This document shows positions 1-11,413 of a stretch of 64,000 nucleotides of DNA, in pieces. A program made the position numbers and the translations under genes. Positions within the stretch are counted from its first letter, which is position 1. Each line of letters starts with the position of its first letter. The DNA is taken from NCBI GenBank assembly GCA_015680685.1, contig MNCI01009176.1:124001-188000 (forward strand), read 5' to 3'. Below the pieces are notes generated by a model. The model ran no database searches and was not told the DNA's origin. It saw only the letters and a program-made list of their open reading frames with translations. This DNA comes from Gnetum montanum (taxonomy: Eukaryota > Streptophyta > Gnetopsida > Gnetales > Gnetaceae).

Positions 1-2
1 AC

Positions 3-2770
3 ATGGAATTTGTTCATCATATTCTCAAAATGGACATCCTTGGTAAATAATCGCAAAGGGACGAGACTCTTGTGGTAGTGCCATGGCTTGAGGTCACCCT
101 GACCCAAGCTTGTATTGAAGCTATCAAGCCGAGGGAGCTGTAATAAATAGTCCTTCAGGAGTTGAACTTTGGATTGTTTCTAGAGAATGCACTAGAGGAA
201 GTCAAAACCTAATTGCAAAATTCTCCTATGTGGCCAATCATCATCTCCAGTGGTGAATAGTACCTAGAAGATACTTACCTCTTCTGGATGAATCAGCAAC
301 TCGGGTCTAGAGTAAGAATCAAAGACATTCATATCTCTTAGTCTATCGAAGCAATTGCATAAGCTCTGGGGTTGCTAGAGACCAAAGCTAATGTGGCAGA
401 GATCCCAAAATAAGCAGACCCTGAGGTAAAAGGGGAGTGGATCAAGTGGTGCTATGGGGTAGAACTCACGGAGTTTGGCACCCTAACCATTGTAGAAAAG
501 GTTTATTCAAAAATTATGTCTTACCACTTGAATCCAACAGTAAGACACAACAAGATTACTGTCTTCTCTACTTGTGCATGTGCCACTCTAAGTGGAAAGT
601 TCCCTATCAACCTTTCATAGTTTCTTTTTCTAGAGATTGAGAAGAGATTTTCTAAAAATGAACGTGGAAGGCGAGCTCTACCCTTTCCATGCCTAATCAG
701 AAAATTGTGCAAATGGGCAAGGATAGCACGATATGCCAACGACACACTTTGTCACATCCCTATTACCTCGTGGTGGGAGATGATGAAGGATAAGACTCTA
801 GACACAACACAACTTAGGCAAGAGTAGCAACCACCTCCACTACCTATATAAACAACAAGGTTAGGCTTGTAGACAATCGTGGAGCACATATGCAAGATCT
901 AACAAACGCTCTTGAGCCAACAAGAGTGATTAGTATGAACTGGTGGAGGAGAAGACCCTTCAATCTATTTCCCTGCGATGAGCCATCTTGAGCAAGTGGC
1001 TGGATCAATGATTTTTCTAGAGAGAGCAGGTTTGATGTTTTCTGTTGCCCGAACACAAGTGCCTACTAGAACTGACCCAGTGTCTAAGAAGTAACGGTGT
1101 CCACCCAATAATTATTTCTTGAAATATCAAGAAATGCCACTACTTTTTTAGTGCGCTTGGAGGATGGAGAAGGGGTGATTGTCCTAGTAATACAACACCA
1201 AGGATAAGAAGTTGTGGTTGAAGTAGTTGCTGACACAATTGCTATGGTCCTTACTGCACTTGTAGCACCTGTACTAGATGTACATGGATTTGGAGATATA
1301 CAGACGTTCGTAGGAACTTCACGTAGTAGGATCAATGTAGCCCAACATGAAGAGTTTTTGGATCAACTGGTGGGAATTGAGCAACTGCTTCTAGAGGTCT
1401 TTGATCTTTTGGATAACATTACTACAACCCAGTTGGAGCTACTCTTAGTAAGGGATAAGTGCCTCATCTTGGAGGGGCAACTTAAAGCAGCACAAGCGAA
1501 TCATCAATGCTTGGTGGTAAAATTTGCCTAATTAAGGGCCCAACTTACTGATCTAGCTCTCCTCAATCCTGAACTCACCAGGGATGAAGCTTTTTAATAG
1601 CTTCAAACCAATCTTCTGAAAGTTGAGGGTGAGCAAGAGTCGACAATCTTTGACAAGTCCTTAACAAACACCCATGCTTACCATCTAAATAAGGACTTGG
1701 TAGAGGTTCACTAGGAGAATGTCAGGTTGATTGCAGAAGTTCATCACCTACACAATGTTGGTGTTGAGAATTAACACATGAAAGACTTCATCCATCAACA
1801 GTAGGAGGAGCTAGCCAAGGTAAACACTGATGTGAGGAGATTGGCAGTTGAAACTCATGATCTATCTATGGACGAAGTTCTAGCCTTACAACAAAAATGA
1901 GCAATTGTAATCACCACTTGGAAAAATGAGGCCCTTAAGTTTGAATGAGTTAAAAATCACTACAGGGACCAAGTGGGATTGTAAAAAGAAGTAAATGAAA
2001 AAGAGATTCAATTCGTAAAGGCTAAAATGAACCAAGCACTCCAGCAGCTCAGGGAAGGAGGCAAGGTGTGGCAGTCCATCTTTGATGGCTTGAACTCCTA
2101 CAACCAAGCTAAGATCTATCTCAAAGAGCTAAAAATTGAAGAAATGATAAAATACATGGAGTTAGCCAATCTCTGCTATGCTAACAACTAGAAGGCCACA
2201 GTCAAACCTGGAGAAACAAGTGGCCACCTCATATCTATGCTAACAGCTAGAAGGCCACGGTTAAACCTGGAGAAATAAGTGGCCACCTCGTATTTTTTAT
2301 ACGAGGGTAAGTTCCAAGTGCATAAAGAGATAAAGAAAAAGCTAGAAATAGCAAATGTGGAACTCAAAGTTCTTCACACCCATTTTGAAGGACAACATGT
2401 GGTTGTAGAGAACTTGGCCTGATGAATGAATGACTACTAGTAACTGTAGACATTGATCCGAGTGCTCGATATTGAACAAAAACAATTCGCTGCTTGGTTT
2501 GTCAATTTGAAGGAACTCTTTCTTGCACTTCCTTGTCCTTAGGATGTTCCTATTCTGGCACACATTGGTGAATCTGCCTAGATAGTGAACGATCTCAGAA
2601 GTAAAGAAGATAAAATGAGAGCATTTTTGGAGGCTTTTTGATTACCTTCGGAAGTTGCAGTTACTACAAGGCAACCATCATCAACGCCACAATAGCCACA
2701 TGCACCGGAAGCTGGTGAAGGCTTGCCAAAACCACTATCACCAGGGATGGTGTGACCTTCTCCAGCAACT
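3..2770 (+). pseudogene. Decayed transposon-associated ORF: plant-transposon-protein-like N part, coiled-coil C part
   Basis: A long reading frame can be followed through many stops. It runs in frame 3 from the left edge to about 830, then in frame 2 from about 1214 to 2770, with a shift between. The N-terminal part (about 430-760) reads as a mixed helical domain containing RRALPFPCLIRKLCKWARI, which resembles the 'putative plant transposon protein' domain often carried by plant LTR elements. From 1214 onward the peptide is rich in E, K, L and Q with heptad spacing (EQLLLEVFDLLDN, then many similar stretches), so a long coiled coil is likely. Most stops are TAG or TGA at places where CAG or TGG would fit. 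The frame ends about 200 bases before a polypurine tract and LTR, so it probably was the last ORF of an LTR element whose left part lies outside the window. Family assignment is by resemblance only. Confidence 0.5.
2177..2294 (+). repeat. 59-bp tandem duplication inside the decayed ORF
   Basis: Two adjacent copies (2177-2235 and 2236-2294) each begin TATGCTAACA and contain AGAAGGCCAC and GTGGCCACCTC. They differ at only a few positions, so the duplication is younger than most of the surrounding decay or has been homogenised. Since 59 is not a multiple of three, it would shift the frame of the ORF that contains it. Confidence 0.85.
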
Positions 2771-2962
2771 TTAGTATTTTTTTTGTAGGGTGTTCAATTT
2801 TGTCTTTGAACACCATAATTTTGTAATTTATTTTTTTCATACACCCAGGCACTTGGTATGTTAATAAAGTCAGTGTGTGTGTAAATGTATTTTGTCATGT
2901 GTACCATCAATAACTTCATACCTTCCAAATTGTAATAAACTTGAGGATGAGTTTTCACTCAG

Positions 2963-2973
2963 TTGTGGGGTTA
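2963..2973 (+). other. Polypurine tract before Athila-like LTR
   Basis: TTGTGGGG directly precedes the LTR start. The same arrangement (GAGGA-GAG-TTT, then TTGTGGGG, then TATGATGAA) occurs at 8620-8660 and, on the minus strand, at 28598-28640. This is the expected plus-strand priming site next to a 3' LTR. Confidence 0.6.
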
Positions 2974-3868
2974 TGATGAAGTGTTCAGTTGATACGTCAA
3001 CTAGGCCGCATTAACAGAGCCTCGTTGAAGAGGCCATGTTGATGTGATCCCATCGACGTATCTGTCTATGCATTAATGTGACCCCATTAACGTAGAGTTT
3101 GTCTCTTACTATAAATATGTATACACCCGTAACATTTATGGCATCTTTTGGAGTAGTTGTAGCCAAACTCTTGCAGTTTGTTCCCTTAAGAGTTAGAATA
3201 TTTTCCAAGTTCTCGCAGCAGGTGTGAGAAAGGTGTATGACTCTTTATTTAAGCACTAATGTACCTGAGCCCATTGGCATGACCGACAATAAAGATAAGC
3301 TTTTTGAACATTCCTTGTAGCATTTTGATTTAATCACTTAAGAATTTTAATAGTTTAATATTTCAACGCTTTAATAATTCCAAAAGCTTTTATTGTTATC
3401 ACTTTACTGTTATTGTCCTTTCATATTTTATGAGAACCATAGGCATGACCATCTCAAACATATATCAAACACTTGGTAACCCAGTGACACTTAATGTCTG
3501 GTAAACCAGTAGTGGTTAGGGTATGCTTAGGATGTGCACGGAAGATGGGATCAGTTGCTTATGCTAGGGAGAGTTAAGCAATAGAGTAGAACAATTATAA
3601 TTTACACAACTTTCAATTTCCTACAATTAAAGAATTAGAATTTAAAAGATAAAATGAAAACCAATAAAAATCATTAGCCTCAATCTCACTTAACCATCGC
3701 TTTAGAATATCACAAGTGAGGTTGAAAAGACAATGACCGTTCTAACTAAGGTTTTGTTGGCTAGAGTTTGGTATATGCAAGAGCTTGTAGTCTGCAGAAT
3801 TCGACCAAGTCACATGTGAACGCCCGTGATTTGTATGGTTGGGCGTATGGGTACCACACTACTCATTA
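2974..3868 (+). repeat. Athila-like LTR, copy 1
   Basis: This LTR of about 895 bp starts TGATGAAGTG and ends near TCATTA. It shares long blocks with copies at 8653-9657 and, inverted, at 27711-28597: a TATA box, the GGTAACCCAGT-type block, GGATCAG-TGCTTATG, and a terminal block around TATGGTTGGG and GGGTACC. It is preceded by a polypurine tract, so it is at least the 3' LTR of the element to its left. It may also serve as the 5' LTR of the gag-only element to its right. It is older or more diverged than copy 2, since its terminal TCATCA has become TCATTA. Confidence 0.75.
3110..3117 (+). promoter_or_regulatory. LTR TATA box (copy 1)
   Basis: TATAAATA lies 136 bases into the LTR and occupies the same relative place as TATAAATA in copy 2 (8950) and copy 3 (minus strand, 28464-28471). 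It is the likely core promoter of the element. Confidence 0.6.
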
Positions 3869-3957
3869 AACATCAAGAAGGGGTTTCTTGTGCTCATTTA
3901 GACCCTTACTACACTCAAAGACTACATTCAACTAATGCAGAAAATCCTGGAGGAGAT

Positions 3958-5460
3958 GGAGTAAGTCCTAGATCAAGGAGGGCCCCAAGGCCTAGGACCT
4001 CTTCTAAACCTAGAAAAGATAAATCGAAGGACTAAAGGAAGAACTATAGAAGACATGATGATTATCCTAGCTCCTCATCTTTATCTTCTTCAACATTTAG
4101 TTTTGATAAAGATGAACATAGGTATAGAGATAGAGCTCCACTAGGGGATCAAGATAAAGATAGAAATCAAACCCAAGGGCAAAATCAAAGACATCAAAAT
4201 GAGCATAGAAAAGATCATCACAATCAAATAAATAAAAATAGAAATTTTCATGAAAACATGTTTGATGATGATGAAACCTTGTTGGCAACTAAGAGCTTGA
4301 TGCAAATCAAAAATGCAATTAAGATACCTCATAGGCATTACAAGGAAAGTTGCCTAACCAAGCTTGATATGAATAATATTCCTAAATTTGCAAGAGGCTA
4401 TTATTCAGATATGAAACATCATTTATGAGCCTTCCATGATGCTTGTACTTAACATTGAAAGTGGGTGGAAAAATTTTAAGCTCTTTGTTAGGAAACTAAT
4501 CAATAGAGCTAAAGTATGGTATAGATCATTGAAACCAAATTCAATCCGATGGTGGTTCACATTGCTAGAACTTTTCAACGAGAAATACCAAACCTTTGTG
4601 ATGGTGTCCATCATGAGGAGACAAATCTAAGGATGGAGACAAGAACAACATGAACCCTTGGACATGGCCTTAGATGGATATTATTCTCTACTAAATAGAT
4701 GCCCAGCCATGGTTTCTCTAAGAGAAAGTGGCTTTTCCATGTCATTGATGGGCTTCATAATGAAATAAGGGAGGCTCTTGGGATGTATGCTTTAGGTCAA
4801 TTATATGAGCTACAAACCCATTAGATTTGAGAGTTAATTGAGAGTATGGCAAAAGAAGAAGAAGAGCTATGCAAATGGGAGAATGTTGAGGAAAATAACT
4901 AGGATCCAACTCTTCAAAAGAAGAGGGTCTGTATTTGTGATGAGGAAAAAGAGGTAGCTCCCAATGAGCTTGATGCAGAGCTAGATAAGATGTTGGAATG
5001 GATAAATGAGAGTGTTATAACTTGCATAGAAATCATAAAGGAGAGAGCAACAAAAAATGAATCAAGTGATCACAACAAAAGAAGGAAAAAGAACCAAGAG
5101 ACAAGTAAGAACATTAATTGAGAAAAAGGAGAAATGGCCATAGAAGAAGAGGCTATAGACTTAACCACCGAAGAGGATGATGGATGTGACATTTGCCTAT
5201 ATGACCATCCAAAGGGCTATTGCCTAGTCATGTTACATCTACATGAGTATGGAGCTTTTGCATTGAATCCAAAGTTTGTACAAAAGCAAATGCTTAGGAA
5301 ATTACCTTACTCACAAGCTAATTTTAGACAGTCCTACACTCCACCATACTATCCTAGTGGGACTTCTTATTAACCTCAAAACTACTATTAATCATAGTGG
5401 AAAAACCCATAGTTGTGGGGGAGGCCATCATCAAACTAGCACTACCCTTATTTCTAGTTA
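3958..5460 (+). pseudogene. gag: gag pseudogene (Athila-like Ty3/gypsy)
   Basis: The gag polyprotein forms the nucleocapsid of the element. A basic, serine- and arginine-rich N-terminal part reads through from about 3958 to 4430 in frame 1 with one early stop. The frame then shifts, and 4436-4630 encodes AKVWYRSLKPNSIRWW followed by F-x3-Y, the signature of the retrotransposon gag capsid fold (A-x-WY-x-SL-x2-NSI-x-W). At 5185-5223 a zinc-knuckle-like CDICLYDHPKGYC is seen, of C-x2-C-x3-H-x4-C form, one residue shorter in the middle than the classical knuckle. Several stops and at least two frameshifts make it non-functional. An open stretch at 6127-6402 may be a further remnant of the C-terminal region. 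Confidence 0.7.
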
Positions 5461-6480
5461 AACTCGTATGGTTATTACATTCAACAATTTGTCTCCTTAA
5501 CTAGTTATACTTCCTCTACCTCAAATCACTACTACCACTCTCTTGAATATCATCATATTGCAACATATTCTATGAGGTTACCACCTCTCACCTCTCATCC
5601 TCCATCATATCCTTAATATTATCATACTTCCCTCCACCATATGTCACTACCAACAACATAGGAAGGTTCGACACCACAACATCAATGAGAGAATTCCATT
5701 TGTGCTATGAACATATACAAAAATGATAAGGCCAGTAGATCTCCACTATAATCTCTTAAACACACTTTCTTTAGGATGGTTCTCACATGTAAGCATAACA
5801 CTCATGGACCTACTAACTCATCAAAACCAACACAAGGCCAATCTAATGCAACAACCTTTCTCATTGAAACAATGTCTCTTAATTATACACAAAATCCAAC
5901 ACCCATTACCACTCCAACACAAGACATAAATGATAAACCTATCATTATGGAGAGATAGAAAAATCCATGCATTAATAATAGTAAAGGGTGCAGTTGTGGG
6001 CTAGAAATTCAAAATATTAACACAACCCACAACAAGGCCAAGGAACAAGTGTGTGAAAAAAAACTAGTCTATGTAGTAGCCACTAAACTAGAAGACAACT
6101 AGTGGCTTGAAAATGAGGATATAAAATTGTTTCAAAGATGCATGGAGACAATTGAACTGCTTATTAGTTCTAGACTTAAGAAAATGGACCAAAAAAAGAA
6201 CTTAAACATAGATATCTTACACTTTGGTTATACACTAGAAAATGATATTAAACATAGAGACTTGGGAATTAAAATAGAAAATAAAGAAGAAGTAAATACA
6301 TTTAGACCCCCCAAAATAGAAATACCTTCAAGTCTAGATGAAGATACATCTCTGAATGATCCAAATGGGACTATCACCAATGTTAGATGTGCTACCACAT
6401 GATTAATTAAATCAATAATGGTGATAGATGAGAAATCAGTGGTGTATAACCAAGGGATTATGTAGTCCATCTCTCGAATG
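5461..6480 (+). other. Decayed gag C-terminal region and pol-deletion junction
   Basis: This stretch still reads as proline-, threonine- and asparagine-rich coding-like sequence in patches, such as the open frame 6127-6402, but no protease, RT or integrase motif is visible. Homology to the pol-bearing relative resumes near 6490. The end of this region therefore marks where pol was lost. Confidence 0.4.
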
Positions 6481-8641
6481 TGTGACCATTAGGTTAGTCA
6501 TGGGGGAGATGCTCCATCTTGGTTTAGGAACTAATAAGTATTTTTCACTTTTTTTTTGTTTTACATTTTTTATCATTTTCTTATTTCTTCCAAAAAATTT
6601 TAATTCTTCATATATTTTCCATTTCTTAATAGTTTTCTTTTCTTTATATTTTTTTCTTTTCTTGAGTCATTTTCTTTTTTTTTAATGAATGTATTTTTAT
6701 GTTTTTGTTAGTAATATTGCCAAGTAATGATGTAGAAGTCAATTCTATGTGTTGGGGTTTTGTGCTGTGCTATCAAGATTATTGGGTAAGTAATTGTGTA
6801 AAGTAGTGAGACCACCTCATCCATCCCTCCAGTTCTCTAAATAAAAGACCTTTTTCATGGAAACAATTTGGTTATTCTTTTATGAAACTAAAATTAATCA
6901 ATGATCATTATATCTTGAAGCAATAGGAAATGACCAAGTGGGAATGGCAAAGATTGTGACCTCAAGGGGACTTGTTGGGTTCTCTTCTTAACTTCCTTCA
7001 CATGGTTTATAACTCCTTTAGGAATGTATCATCACTACTTCATAGACCAAGAAATAGGAAGCTCTATCTTTGCATGGTGTGGTTCCTATTCAAAAAAAAA
7101 AAAGAGAATAAAAAAACATAAATAAAAAAATCAATAATAGGAATTCAAAGCACACCCCTTAGATACAATAATGGGCTACAAGCACTAGTTATGGGGCTAG
7201 AAAGACATGTTACCCATGCATGATGGTGTCCCTCTAACTAAGGCCCTTCCTTCCTTTCTTCTCTTTTTTTTTTTTTGAGTGATGATTGTTCTTTGTGGTG
7301 GTTATGCACTTATGGTGGTTGGCAAGAAGAAACACATCAATGAAACATCATTGTTCATGGTATGAGCTTGGTCTAAACTCGGACGAATAGGTATGTTGAT
7401 CATTTTAATGACATTTTCACAAGTACCTATTGTGGACATGGTAAATTACCTTACATCCCAATCTCTACAATCCCTTCTCATCCCATTATTTACCTCACTA
7501 CTACATGCAATTATGAGCCTTTTGGTTTTGTGTAGTATAGTGCAACATCCTAACCTTGGTAGTAGTTGTAATTTAGAACAAAGGCATGATCTACATTTAA
7601 CTTCTCGAGTGCCCATGGACATCTATAGAAGTGGTTACGCAAGGGCATTATGGTAGGAACTTTCTTTGGGAAGGACCCACTTGCATAATTTTTGTTGATC
7701 ATCACTTTGAACTAACCTTCACATCTTCCAGAACATTAGTGATGGTTTCTTTGAATTTATGCATGATTTTGGGACTACTTCTCATCCATTTCATTAATTT
7801 TTCCTACTATTATATTTCCATATCCATTAATATTTCTTGGTCATTTTTTGAATTAGACATTTGGTTTCAATTGTTCAAAAACCTATGTGTTTCTAGAGTT
7901 AAGCTTATTAGTCATCGGGGCTAGGGGTGTCTGCTTTGAAATTTTTCTAACATCCTATTTTTGAAGATCATGGTAACTAATAATAATTGATCCAAATAAT
8001 GTAAACAACTTGATGATTTTAGTTACCTCATAGCCTTGGGCATAGTATGCTATAATCACCTTATGATTAAACGAAAACTAAGGAATTCAAAAAGTGTTGA
8101 TTATTAAGGAAAAATTTACCAAAAATAATGTTGATCCTTTGGTGACTATAGGTGATGCTAAAAGAAGTGCCTAAGATAGAAGGTCTTTTCCCAGGCATGA
8201 AAACAAAGCCAAGAGGAGGATAATGGAATATATGCCCATGGACAAATCATAGCACATACAAGATAGCAGCTCAAGCTTTACATGTTTTCTAGATCCATGG
8301 GATGATGAGAAGAAATTTTAGTCCATCTTTTAAGAATGTTCTACATAACCAAAGACGCATTAACATAACAATTAATATTGGAAGTCTACCACCACTAGTG
8401 GCAACAAGAAGAATCATCTTCAGCAGATTTTGAAGACCTCTAAAAAATTTTGTAATCTTTAATGTTTGTCTAGATTTTTTGTCACTTTGTCATTTTTTAT
8501 GCATCCACTCAAATAAAATTTTGTAATGCAACACTCAAAGTTATTTAGTAGTTAGTGTTAGTCAATCATCCCATCATTCCCAATTTTTTGTAAAGAAAGC
8601 TCAGTCCTATCTTGTTAACTCGAGGACGAGTTTTTACTTAA
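6481..8641 (+). other. Post-pol spacer of Athila-like element
   Basis: This corresponds, in inverted orientation, to 28609-30560. Clear anchors are the GTCATGGGGGAGATGC block near 6495 and the block around GCTAGAAAGACATGTTACCC near 7195, which has its partner near 29790. In complete Athila elements this position often carries an envelope-like ORF. I see no convincing one here: the short open stretches at 7393-7924 are hydrophobic but unconserved and broken. T-rich runs fill 6540-6690. Confidence 0.5.
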
Positions 8642-8652
8642 TTGTGGGGATA
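8642..8652 (+). other. Polypurine tract before LTR copy 2
   Basis: TTGTGGGGA lies immediately before the LTR start and is preceded at 8620-8631 by CTCGAGGACGAG. The same pair of motifs precedes LTR copies 1 and 3. Confidence 0.65.
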
Positions 8653-8689
8653 TGATGAAGCACCAATTGGTTGCATTAATGTAGTTGTG

Positions 8690-8936
8690 TTGAGGCAGAT
8701 GCCTTAGTGTAGATGCCTTAATGCATGCTATCACATTTTTTGGTTATGTCGATGCAACTGTGTTGATGTAGATGCATCAACGTAGATGCCTTGATGCATG
8801 CCAGTGCATCTTTTTGAATAAAAGGTTCATTTTCGTTAGCTTTGATATTAGACATATGATATTAGAGCTAGAGCCCCAATATCAGATATGCGATATTGAG
8901 GGCCTAGATATGATGTCAGATATCCAATATTGTGGG
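8690..8936 (+). repeat. Short repeats in LTR U3
   Basis: At 8690-8810 there are repeated GTAGATGCCTTAATGCATGC-type units. At 8844-8936 there are repeated units of the form GATATCCAATATTG or GATATTAGAG. Related ATATTG and GATATT units occur at the same place in the inverted copy (28484-28575). They sit directly upstream of the TATA box, which suggests enhancer-like U3 repeats. Confidence 0.55.
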
Positions 8937-8949
8937 ATGTGTGTCGGCC

Positions 8950-8957
8950 TATAAATA
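8950..8957 (+). promoter_or_regulatory. LTR TATA box (copy 2)
   Basis: TATAAATA follows the U3 repeats and is conserved in place in the two other LTR copies. Confidence 0.65.
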
Positions 8958-9657
8958 TAGTGCTTGGGCACACAGTTTGGGCATAAGTTTTTTAGTAGAG
9001 TAGCTAAACTGTTGTAATTTTCTTCCATAATCTTAGAGAACCTTGAGTGAGTGTTCGCAGAGTGGATCTAAGTTAGTTATACAAAGTCTTATTTGAGGGG
9101 CAATGTACCTAGACACATTCCATGAATGACAATAATATTGAGATTGATTCTTATTCATTGCAGCACTTTGACTTAGGTTAGATTTACTTTCCATGTAATT
9201 TACTTTCCATGTACTTAGTTAATGTTTATGTTTTCATGCATATTAATTAAGCACATAAGTACAACCATTTTGAGCATGCATATGACTCTTGGTAATCCCA
9301 ACAATGCTTAACGTTTGGTAACCCAGTAGCATTATACATGTTTAATATGTGCACAAAAAGTTGGATCAGATACTTATGTTAGGGTATTATTAATTAGCAA
9401 TTAGATTAGTTGTATTGATTATAAATTAAGTTTATCATAGAAAAATAAAATATAAAATAATAAAAATCTTATGCCTCACTCTGGACTAAACCATACATGA
9501 CAAAGCTACCACTAGTCCAAGTGGGAAGACAACAAACTATGATCAAGACATAATGATCTAGATGCCACAATTAGTCCCATTCATAGAATTTGACCAGATC
9601 ATGCATGAACACTTGTGATTCATATGGTTGGGTGTAGGGGTACCTCAACGCTCATCA

Positions 9658-11297
9658 TAATTCAAGCAATAATTTTGTTGGCACACTTAATAAAAATATT
9701 GCTTAGTAATCCAATAATTGGTATGCATGTCTAAGAATGTGACAATAAGTTAGAAATGAATACTTATTTCCTTAGGATATTTTAGGATTTAATTCTTGTT
9801 TTAGATTAATTAAAAAATTAAATATTACTTTCTTATTTTATTTGTCTTAGATAAAGAACACCATAACATCATAATCCTTTGTCTTACATACTTAGACTTA
9901 ATCATATGTTATAATAGCCACAATGACTCCAACTGAAACAATAGTGATGTATATTTACCTAATGAAGCTAAACACTATTGCTAACCCATCCATCTATTAT
10001 GACATTGATGCATCATCTAGTGGTATTTTGTAAGTTGATTATAAGTCCTAGATTCAAGAGGTATTTCACACTCTATGCTTATGATTTTTGCATGTATGAT
10101 TGAGGTTTCTACCTCCCAAGTTCTCATTCTAGCCTTCCATTTCACACTTTTATGTTTGATGCATGTTTTGGACTTTCTAGGATATTTTTGAGTTTGTTTG
10201 GATATCTTAGAAATCTTCCTACATTTTCCTTAGTGTTCTAGCTCTCATCAAAACTTGGAAGAAAATTGTGTTAGGTAGGGGATGCATTGACTATCCTACA
10301 TTAGCACATTCCTTGTGTCATCCTCCTTGTAAGCCTAGTTTGGACCCTTTGTTTTCCTATAACCTCTTATGCAATTTCAAGATTCCTAGGCTATGCTAAT
10401 GGACCTTCATTAATGCTTGGGAACTAATGAACCCCTATTTTTATGTTGTAAAAACTATAAAATACTTGGGATGGGCTTTCACATAAAAATGATTGGATTC
10501 ATAACATTTCTATTTGGCTTTTGGCATATGGTTTTATGTGAAGATCTCCTCTCTTATGTAAGCTAATTTCATTCCTTGTCTTATGTGTGTTTTGAGTCAT
10601 TACTTTCAAAAATATAGTTAGATTATTGTTAGAATGTTGTTACTTTTAGAAATATAGCTAGATTCTTGTTGGAATGCTACCTTGCTTACATAGCCCAAAA
10701 CTATTTGGATAATGCAGAGTCTAGTGTTTGTGTAGTGAGTAAAGCCTATGGTTTTCCTTTGTTCTACCATTGATGCCTTAAATACTAAAACACTAAAAAC
10801 ATTAAACATTAAAAATAATAAAAAAACATTTATTTCATTCTCATTTTCTTAAGCTATGACAAGTAGTCTTTATTCAAGAAGATCATGATTGTAAAACATG
10901 GTATTGGGCCATAGAGGTTATGAATAAGAGCTATTTTTATTACATTTTGTGTGTGGTGTTGCACGTATTCCCAAGAGGAATTGCAACATGAGAATTGCAC
11001 TTGTTCCCAAGAGGGATTGCAATGTGTGATTATTTATTAATATTTTATTTGTATATTCATAAATCCATAAAAACTATAAAATATAAAATTATAAATATTT
11101 TTTCTATCTTTACCCTTGAAATAGAGGTTTATATTTGTATTATATGTATCATAACATCTTTTATATTTCTTGAATGCAATGATATACATGAGTATTCTTG
11201 GCAACCCATTCAACATCATCTTTGAAGGTGATGACTCAATCACATTTCAATTTTCATGATAAATCCCATTGATCCAAAACAAGTAGGGCCTCTATCA
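9658..11297 (+). other. AT-rich sequence, possible degraded LTR ahead of a PBS
   Basis: No reading frame of note is present. Because a primer-binding site lies at 11298, the sequence just before it, ending in CTCTATCA, is probably the 3' end of a degraded LTR. Its partner was not found in the window. Two short direct repeats are present: a 30-base unit at about 10965-11025 containing CCCAAGAGG and ATTGCAA, and a unit around 10610-10680 containing ATATAG-TAGATT-TTGTT. Confidence 0.35.
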
Positions 11298-11318
11298 TTG
11301 GTGTCATTGCTAAGGAAG
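11298..11318 (+). other. Degraded primer-binding site (tRNA-Asp type)
   Basis: TTGGTGTCATTGCTAAGGAA corresponds to the Athila/Tat-type primer-binding site complementary to the tRNA-Asp 3' end (TTGGCGCCGTTGCCGGGGAA). Every difference is a C-to-T or G-to-A transition. It marks the start of the internal region of a second Athila/Tat-like element. Confidence 0.6.
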
Positions 11319-11413
11319 ATGTTGGTAAATTACCCAAAAATACTTGTACATTCTTTATTTAAACTTTATTCAAGCTAATTATGTGTTTCTTTAGTATTTT
11401 GTGTTGGTTTAAA

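Larger units (their letters stand above)
2974..9657 (+). mobile_element. Athila-like Ty3/gypsy element, gag only, pol deleted
   Basis: Two LTRs of the same family (2974-3868 and 8653-9657) enclose about 4.8 kb that holds a decayed gag (about 3958-5460), poorly readable sequence to about 6430, and then a 2.2 kb segment (6480-8652). That last segment matches, on the opposite strand, the stretch between integrase and 3' LTR of the pol-bearing relative at 28598-30560. Protease, RT, RNase H and integrase are therefore missing as a block, with the junction near 6420-6490. Such gag-only elements are known to move using enzymes of autonomous relatives. It is also possible that the two LTRs belong to different insertions that happen to be adjacent. 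Confidence 0.55.
8653..9657 (+). repeat. Athila-like LTR, copy 2 (3' LTR)
   Basis: This 1005-bp LTR begins TGATGAAGCACC and ends CTCATCA, so its two ends form a 6-bp perfect inverted repeat (TGATGA...TCATCA). U3 contains two families of short internal repeats (8690-8810 and 8840-8936) directly upstream of a TATA box. It shares its 3' half with copies 1 and 3. Confidence 0.8.

Noticed and set aside
437-640. Short plus-strand open frame of 67 codons in frame 2
   Set aside because: The coding signal at this place is in frame 3, where the sequence reads through as the transposon-protein-like domain.
6428-6685. 85-codon frame with a membrane-like tail, considered as an envelope-like protein
   Set aside because: The hydrophobic part comes from a T-rich run and is not conserved in the inverted relative at 28609-30560.
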